Assembly (NCBI GenBank): GCA_964412115.1
Contig: CAYPMM010000021.1
Span: forward strand, 1 to 15,747
Origin: HO2-45-28 sp964412115
Lineage (GTDB): Bacteria; Patescibacteriota; Minisyncoccia; HO2-45-28
Direction: 5' to 3'
DNA length: 15,747 nt
The position numbers and the translations under genes are program-made. Below the pieces are notes generated by a model, which saw only the letters and a list, made by a program, of their open reading frames with translations, did not search any database and had not been told where the DNA came from. Positions within the stretch are counted from its first letter, which is position 1; every line of letters begins with the position of its first letter. Below are positions 14,001 to 15,747 of this stretch, piece by piece.

Positions 14001-15747
14001 GTTGGACCAACGCTATTGTGAATATTGAGCGGTGGCTTTGTGACTATAAACGCGGCTGAAGCGCTAGTGGTGGCGGTACCGTTGAGATTAGCGTCAGTTC
14101 GCACGCGATAAGTGCCTGCGGGCGAAGTGGTCGCCAGTGTGGTGGTTGCCTTAAAAAATCCAGTTGAAAGAACAGTTGAGGAACCGCTGAAAATTCGTGT
14201 TTCTGCGGAATCAAAGATATAAACATCAACTTTGGCCGAAACAGGCTTACCCGTCTCATCCGTAGTATCCGAAAATACCGTCACCTCATCCCCGGGCTCA
14301 TAAATACTCCCAACGGTGCTTGAAATAGACAGAGGGAAGTTGCCAAGCCGAGGATTGACGATAAACGACACGTTGTCGTGCACCTGTTTACTTGCGGCAG
14401 TAGTATCTATTTGCGCGAAGTATGTTCCGGTCGCTGCGGTAAGCGGCAATGTATATTTAAACCTATAAAAACCGGTAGTTATTTCTTCCGAGGTGCCGGA
14501 GGTAACAATGGTATTGTTTTGGTCGCGAATTTTAATCGCCACACTGGCTCCGCCGACAAGAATACCCGTTTTATCTATCACGGTTGAAGTAATAACAACC
14601 GTATCGCCGGGAAAATAAATACTGCCCGTACTGTCAAAGATGCTCATATCAGCTCCGGCAGTAACTCCCGAAAAGTCGACAAATCCTCCCGCGGTTCCGA
14701 ATTTCAAGCCGAATCCCGTCTTAAATGTAAGAGTCTTGTTAGAGTCAACCAAAGAGCCTTTTGTTGTGGCGTCCCCAATAACAACGTCAACGAAGCTTGT
14801 ATAAGCGGTTCCGTCTATTGTGGTAAACACGTTTTCTTGCTGACCGCGCAAAAAGTCATAGATCTGGGTCATGGATCGCGTGTCTATGAGACCATTAGTA
14901 AGCGTGATCGCCCCGCCGTACGAATAAATCGCGCGCGTCGTTGTTCCGTTATATTTATCGGCAGTAAAGTTAATAATTGCTCTGCCGTTTGCTGGCGAGT
15001 AGTCAACGGTGTAGTCAGACGCCGGAATCAATGTTCCTTTGTCGTCATTAAATATAGCGAAGAATTCTGATTGGGTGGTAGAGGCATTATTAAGCGTAAT
15101 AATATTAGTGGACACAACTTCTGTTTCAGCATTAGTATATGTAACTTTTGTCGGCGCTGTAAATGCAATACCGCTGATAGCGTCTGCCTCCGCCTCAGTC
15201 GCGACACCATTAAACTTGTCGTCCGAAAGGGCAATTGTTTGAATTGTTTTTGCGCTGATTTCGGTTGCTAAAGTCACTAAATCAAATCCGTATTTTCTAA
15301 CAATCAAAGTATGCGAATTTCTGGTAAGTCCGGCCTGGTTGGTATAATCAAACACTTTCGCGGTCACCGTTTGCTGGGGTATCTTACCGGACGAGTCGGT
15401 GGTTTGTGAAAAAACAGTATCCCCTCTGACATCGAGAAGTTTCACTAAGGCGCCACTTACAGCACTTCCGTTAGCGTCAACAATCGTATAGTCAACCGTG
15501 AATTGCTGATTAATTTTTCCGGTATGCAGTGTTGAGCCGATGAACTGAATCTTTGTCTCGTCAAAAGTAGAGTTAATGAGATTCATCGTTCCGTCATAGT
15601 TAAAGAGTCGAATTTCGTTGTTATCGTCAATTTCAGAAATTGTTAAGTCCGTGATGGTGAAATTAGAAGTAGATGAGGCCACGGACCCGAGAGTGGTCGA
15701 AGCGTAAAGACCTCCGGAGGTAATTTTCCTGGCTTTAATCGTCTCGA
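8015..15747 (-). CDS. Giant repeat surface protein with C-terminal dockerin (5' end outside window)
   Basis: The frame is open to the window edge with no stop, so at least 2,576 residues are present and the N-terminus is missing. The GTG at 15680-15682 is internal, not a start. N-terminal to C-terminal: a beta-rich region with an Ig/regulatory-like module (15745-14648; VDANGSAVSGALVKLLDVRG); 15 MG2-like repeats (14647-9523); a related module (DWTVILADF to about 9200); a CARDB-like module with a Cys pair (about 9210-8900); a beta domain with ITVTFGYNESLLGNLDESSL (about 8870-8420); a Pro/Gly linker; a dockerin (8281-8129); and a tail of about 37 residues ending NFKRNMILLPV. Only four Cys are visible. 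No protease, glycosidase or thioester motif is seen, so the role is probably structural or adhesive. It heads an operon with two cohesin proteins, its presumed anchors. Confidence 0.93.
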   Translation of the reverse strand, partial: ETIKARKITSGGLYASTTLGSVASSTSNFTITDLTISEIDDNNEIRLFNYDGTMNLINSTFDETKIQFIGSTLHTGKINQQFTVDYTIVDANGSAVSGALVKLLDVRGDTVFSQTTDSSGKIPQQTVTAKVFDYTNQAGLTRNSHTLIVRKYGFDLVTLATEISAKTIQTIALSDDKFNGVATEAEADAISGIAFTAPTKVTYTNAETEVVSTNIITLNNASTTQSEFFAIFNDDKGTLIPASDYTVDYSPANGRAIINFTADKYNGTTTRAIYSYGGAITLTNGLIDTRSMTQIYDFLRGQQENVFTTIDGTAYTSFVDVVIGDATTKGSLVDSNKTLTFKTGFGLKFGTAGGFVDFSGVTAGADMSIFDSTGSIYFPGDTVVITSTVIDKTGILVGGASVAIKIRDQNNTIVTSGTSEEITTGFYRFKYTLPLTAATGTYFAQIDTTAASKQVHDNVSFIVNPRLGNFPLSISSTVGSIYEPGDEVTVFSDTTDETGKPVSAKVDVYIFDSAETRIFSGSSTVLSTGFFKATTTLATTSPAGTYRVRTDANLNGTATTSASAAFIVTKPPLNIHNSVGPTHNAGGTVRVFTTAMSASGTPVSANVDVYVYKPDNTLLTSGSSTPSTTGFLEFNFALASNATLGTYRVKIDAKYQGFEAHDTLAFVVEAAGGGGGGGGLALNIFDAVGAQYNPSDEVAVFSTVFNASGTPVAATVDVYIFDPSNTRVFSASSTELSTGFFKATTTIGTASSTGTYRVQIDAQFAGNEIHDVLAFNVVRPPLTIKNSAGSVYVLGDAAEIFTTAMEGDGSLVNASIDVYIFDPSNTRVFYASSTQLSTGFFKSTTTIGTASSTGTYRVQIDASFAGNEAHDVLAFTVVKSISGLPLNVFNNVGVNYIPGDEAAVFSTAISATGTPVSANIDVYIFDPSNTRVFYASSTQLSTGFFKAATTIGTASSTGTYRIQIDAKFAGNETHDNLAFVVTRPPLTIKNNVGSAYGPGDKVEILTTAMEGDGSLVNANIDVYIFDPSNTRVFYASSTQLSTGFFKATTTIGTASSTGTYRVQIDASFAGNEAHDVLAFTVNQPTSPPLLTYSNVGASYVQGDEVAVFTTAVDASSTPVSANVDVYIYKPDDTLFISASSTQLSAGFFKATTTLASILISTASTSPVSITNNTATGTIAWVDLDNATTSSNTYASTTLALSEKSNYLVAANFGFNIPADATIIGIALDVEKNKDGAGNIRDNAVRIIKNSAIGSTDKSSAVNWPTTDATSTYGGANDLWGESWTADDINGVNFGFAISAKETGVGVANAHIDGIRIKVYYREAVMKGTYRVQIDAQFAGNEAHDSLAFNVIDGATPSPLILYNNTGALYEAGDKVDIFSTTLNATGTPVEALVDVYVFNPSNARISSGSSTALSTGFFKHSFTLDTSAATGTYSAKIDARFAGNEAHGNAVFIVDKPILVLENSVGNSYVAGNEVGIISTAMKSDGIPVGANIDVYIFDPSNTRVFYASSTQLSTGFFKATTTIGTASSTGTYRVQIDASFAGNEAHDSLTFIVTEPAISPQILTYSNVGANYAPGDEAAVFTSALSATGTPVSASVDVYIFDPSNIRVFYASSTPLSTGFFKATTTLASTSPAGTYRVQIDARYSGSETHENLAFIVVKPPLNIVNSVGSTYNPSGTVRVFTTAMSASGTPISSAKIDVYFYKPDDSFLAGASSTLLSTGFYEASTTLSSGAALGTYKIKIDSQYAGFEAHDALTFVVASASGGGGLALNVFDAVGGEYALGDEVSIFSTVVNSSGAPVAAAVDVYIFDPDNVRTFAASSTSLSTGFFKATTTIRTASSTGTYRVQVDAFFGGDEIHDVLAFAVNPLTSGFTLNQFNDTGSSYALGDEVAVYSTVFSATGTPVNANVDVYFFKPNGSLLDSASSTKLVTGFFKATTTLATTSSVGTYSVRIDSQFNGAETHNNLAFVVASSTAGLPLNVSNNVGSVYKPGNTVAINSTALDSGGQLVNALIDIYIYKPDGSLLKSASSTKLSTGFFQATTTLATTTPVGTYRVQIDAFYNGNEAHDSLSFNVEASDWTVILADFHEVFAASGNKYRTKLFIFDLASNPADPFSTPLVTLYDPARNQQVTASSTTKLDTGIYEFTYNLTSGTTAGIWETVASVEVESGKTIQRNDFWEVESAPAQVIINSITDNFAPDITASVTITNEGSVAFEYHYEWCITLEQNHQCFEGGNLGYASAAKLIQPGADFNTNLTLTVPASTSGIHYFRVAVTFGTEKSFATRQFDARGFAVSDETFVRLKTTEATTSPLVTGEGSTITQSIVAGTTNEEANFHIVRLAKTEVLASFPAPSGKTALGSYIFGFRAGGVLEGNAITSFNQPITVTFGYNESLLGNLDESSLRLYRNPEDGSGWTALSGGSVDTVNNTITGQTTAFSLFGVFGSETAAEEPAPTPTPSPSGGSGGGGGGGAAPSVPPQTATPILGACRGTDFNLDGKVNSVDFSILLFYWKTRPPFTNACVDANKDLKVDSVDFSIMLFQWGTAGIPLVANQTTNSLVSADFGKIWYNFKRNMILLPV
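8129..8293 (-). other. Dockerin module with flanking Cys pair
   Basis: Two EF-hand-like calcium loops are visible. The first is DFNLDGKVNSVD followed by FSILLFYW; the second is DANKDLKVDSVD followed by FSIMLFQW. Both keep Asp at positions 1, 5 and 12 and Asn at 3, as in type I dockerins, with the paired hydrophobic helix after each. A Cys lies just before each loop (codons 8291-8293 and 8192-8194). Dockerins bind cohesins with high affinity, and two cohesin genes follow in the same operon. Confidence 0.9.
11103..11266 (-). repeat. 164-bp exact direct repeat, copy in R10
   Basis: Identical base for base to 12522-12685 by direct reading, at an offset of 1,419 bp (473 codons, in frame). It encodes the second half of the repeat, from VDVYIFDPSN to AGNEAHD. 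Synonymous sites are also identical, which implies recent duplication or gene conversion. Confidence 0.9.
11768..12277 (-). other. 170-residue domain inserted inside repeat R8
   Basis: Repeat R8 reads normally to GFFKATTTLAS, then 170 residues intervene before it resumes at GTYRVQIDAQFAGNEAHD. The insert carries WVDLDNATTSSNTYASTTL, YLVAANFGFNIPADATIIGI, YGGANDLWGESWTADDINGV and IDGIRIKVYY. As far as I recall, this motif set (FGFxIP, AxIxGI, DLWG, vDxIxIxVYY) recurs in phage-tail-like and CPR surface proteins and probably forms a jelly-roll. It joins at a beta hairpin, so R8 can still fold. Its role may be ligand binding; this is inferred. Confidence 0.8.
12522..12685 (-). repeat. 164-bp exact direct repeat, copy in R7
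   Basis: Partner of 11103-11266. Repeats R4, R5 and R6 carry close copies of the same stretch with a few differences; for example, R6 around 12915-12987 differs from R7 at one base over about 70. Confidence 0.9.

Larger units (their letters stand above)
9523..14647 (-). repeat. Fifteen tandem MG2/Ig-like repeats of about 100 residues
   Basis: Each unit runs: short strand L.(I/V)..., N..G..Y..GD.V.VF(S/T)TA, (S/T)GTPV.A.VDVYIFDPSNTR, ASST.LSTGFFKATTTI, then GTYRVQIDA.FAGNEAHD.LAFVV. This matches the strand pattern of macroglobulin MG2 domains. Plus-strand boundaries from the protein N-terminal side: R1 14333-14647, R2 14040-14332, R3 13709-14039, R4 13403-13708, R5 13097-13402, R6 12791-13096, R7 12482-12790, R8 11672-12481 (contains an insert), R9 11372-11671, R10 11060-11371, R11 10760-11059, R12 10445-10759, R13 10133-10444, R14 9821-10132, R15 9523-9820. 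Boundaries are by eye, within a few codons. Gly-only linkers follow R3 and R12. Confidence 0.92.

Noticed and set aside
9523..14647. Regular DNA repeats resembling a large repeat or CRISPR-like array
   Set aside because: The period is about 300 bp, in frame throughout, and encodes a coherent domain. There are no short palindromic repeats with unique spacers.
15680..15682. GTG as the start codon of the giant protein
   Set aside because: The frame stays open upstream to the window edge (residues ending STTLGS precede it), and no signal peptide follows the GTG.
8015..15747. Alpha-2-macroglobulin-type protease inhibitor, because of the MG2-like repeats
   Set aside because: No thioester motif (GCGEQ-like), bait region or complement-type domain is visible, and Cys is almost absent. 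Only the MG2-like fold is shared.

Overview
The window looks like chromosome from a Candidate Phyla Radiation (Patescibacteria, probably Parcubacteria-like) bacterium. Three things suggest this: a compact SecA, a short HPF, and above all a giant Ser/Thr-rich surface protein ending in a dockerin next to two membrane-anchored cohesin proteins. That taxonomic call is inference from gene content and style; no rRNA or other marker is present.

Region 1 (1-5050) is housekeeping plus polyamine-type metabolism. On the minus strand, in transcription order, lie hpf (ribosome hibernation), a pyruvoyl-dependent arginine decarboxylase, a SpeD-family pyruvoyl decarboxylase, secA, and the start of an unidentified gene coupled to secA. 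One plus-strand gene, a guanidino-modifying enzyme of the DDAH/amidinotransferase superfamily, is divergent from secA and convergent with speD. Arginine to agmatine chemistry, a SpeD-like enzyme and a guanidine-processing enzyme therefore sit together. No aminopropyltransferase is visible, and the SpeD has Glu where the family's processing His should be. The polyamine genes and the plus-strand gene have strong Shine-Dalgarno sites. hpf and secA appear leaderless or nearly so, with -10 boxes 6-11 nt from their ATG.

Region 2 (5051-5377) holds a perfect 17-bp bidirectional terminator hairpin, a 23-codon Lys/Arg/Ala/Gly-only mini-ORF, and an AT-rich stretch with inverted repeats and one perfect DnaA box.

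Region 3 (5378-15747) is a tight three-gene minus-strand operon with gaps of 4 and 8 nt. The first gene is open at the window edge. It encodes a giant extracellular protein (at least 2,576 residues here) with 15 tandem MG2/Ig-like repeats of about 100 residues. One repeat is split by a 170-residue inserted domain. Its C-terminal part has further beta domains, a Pro/Gly linker and a two-loop dockerin. The next two genes are secreted cohesin proteins with C-terminal transmembrane helices: one has a short stalk; the other has a longer three-module stalk and an ~80-residue cytoplasmic coiled coil. The simplest reading is a self-contained cohesin-dockerin display system, in which the giant filament is exported by Sec and docked non-covalently to membrane cohesins. 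It is the most interesting system in the window. The DNA of the repeat array shows recent segmental duplication, including a 164-bp exact repeat.
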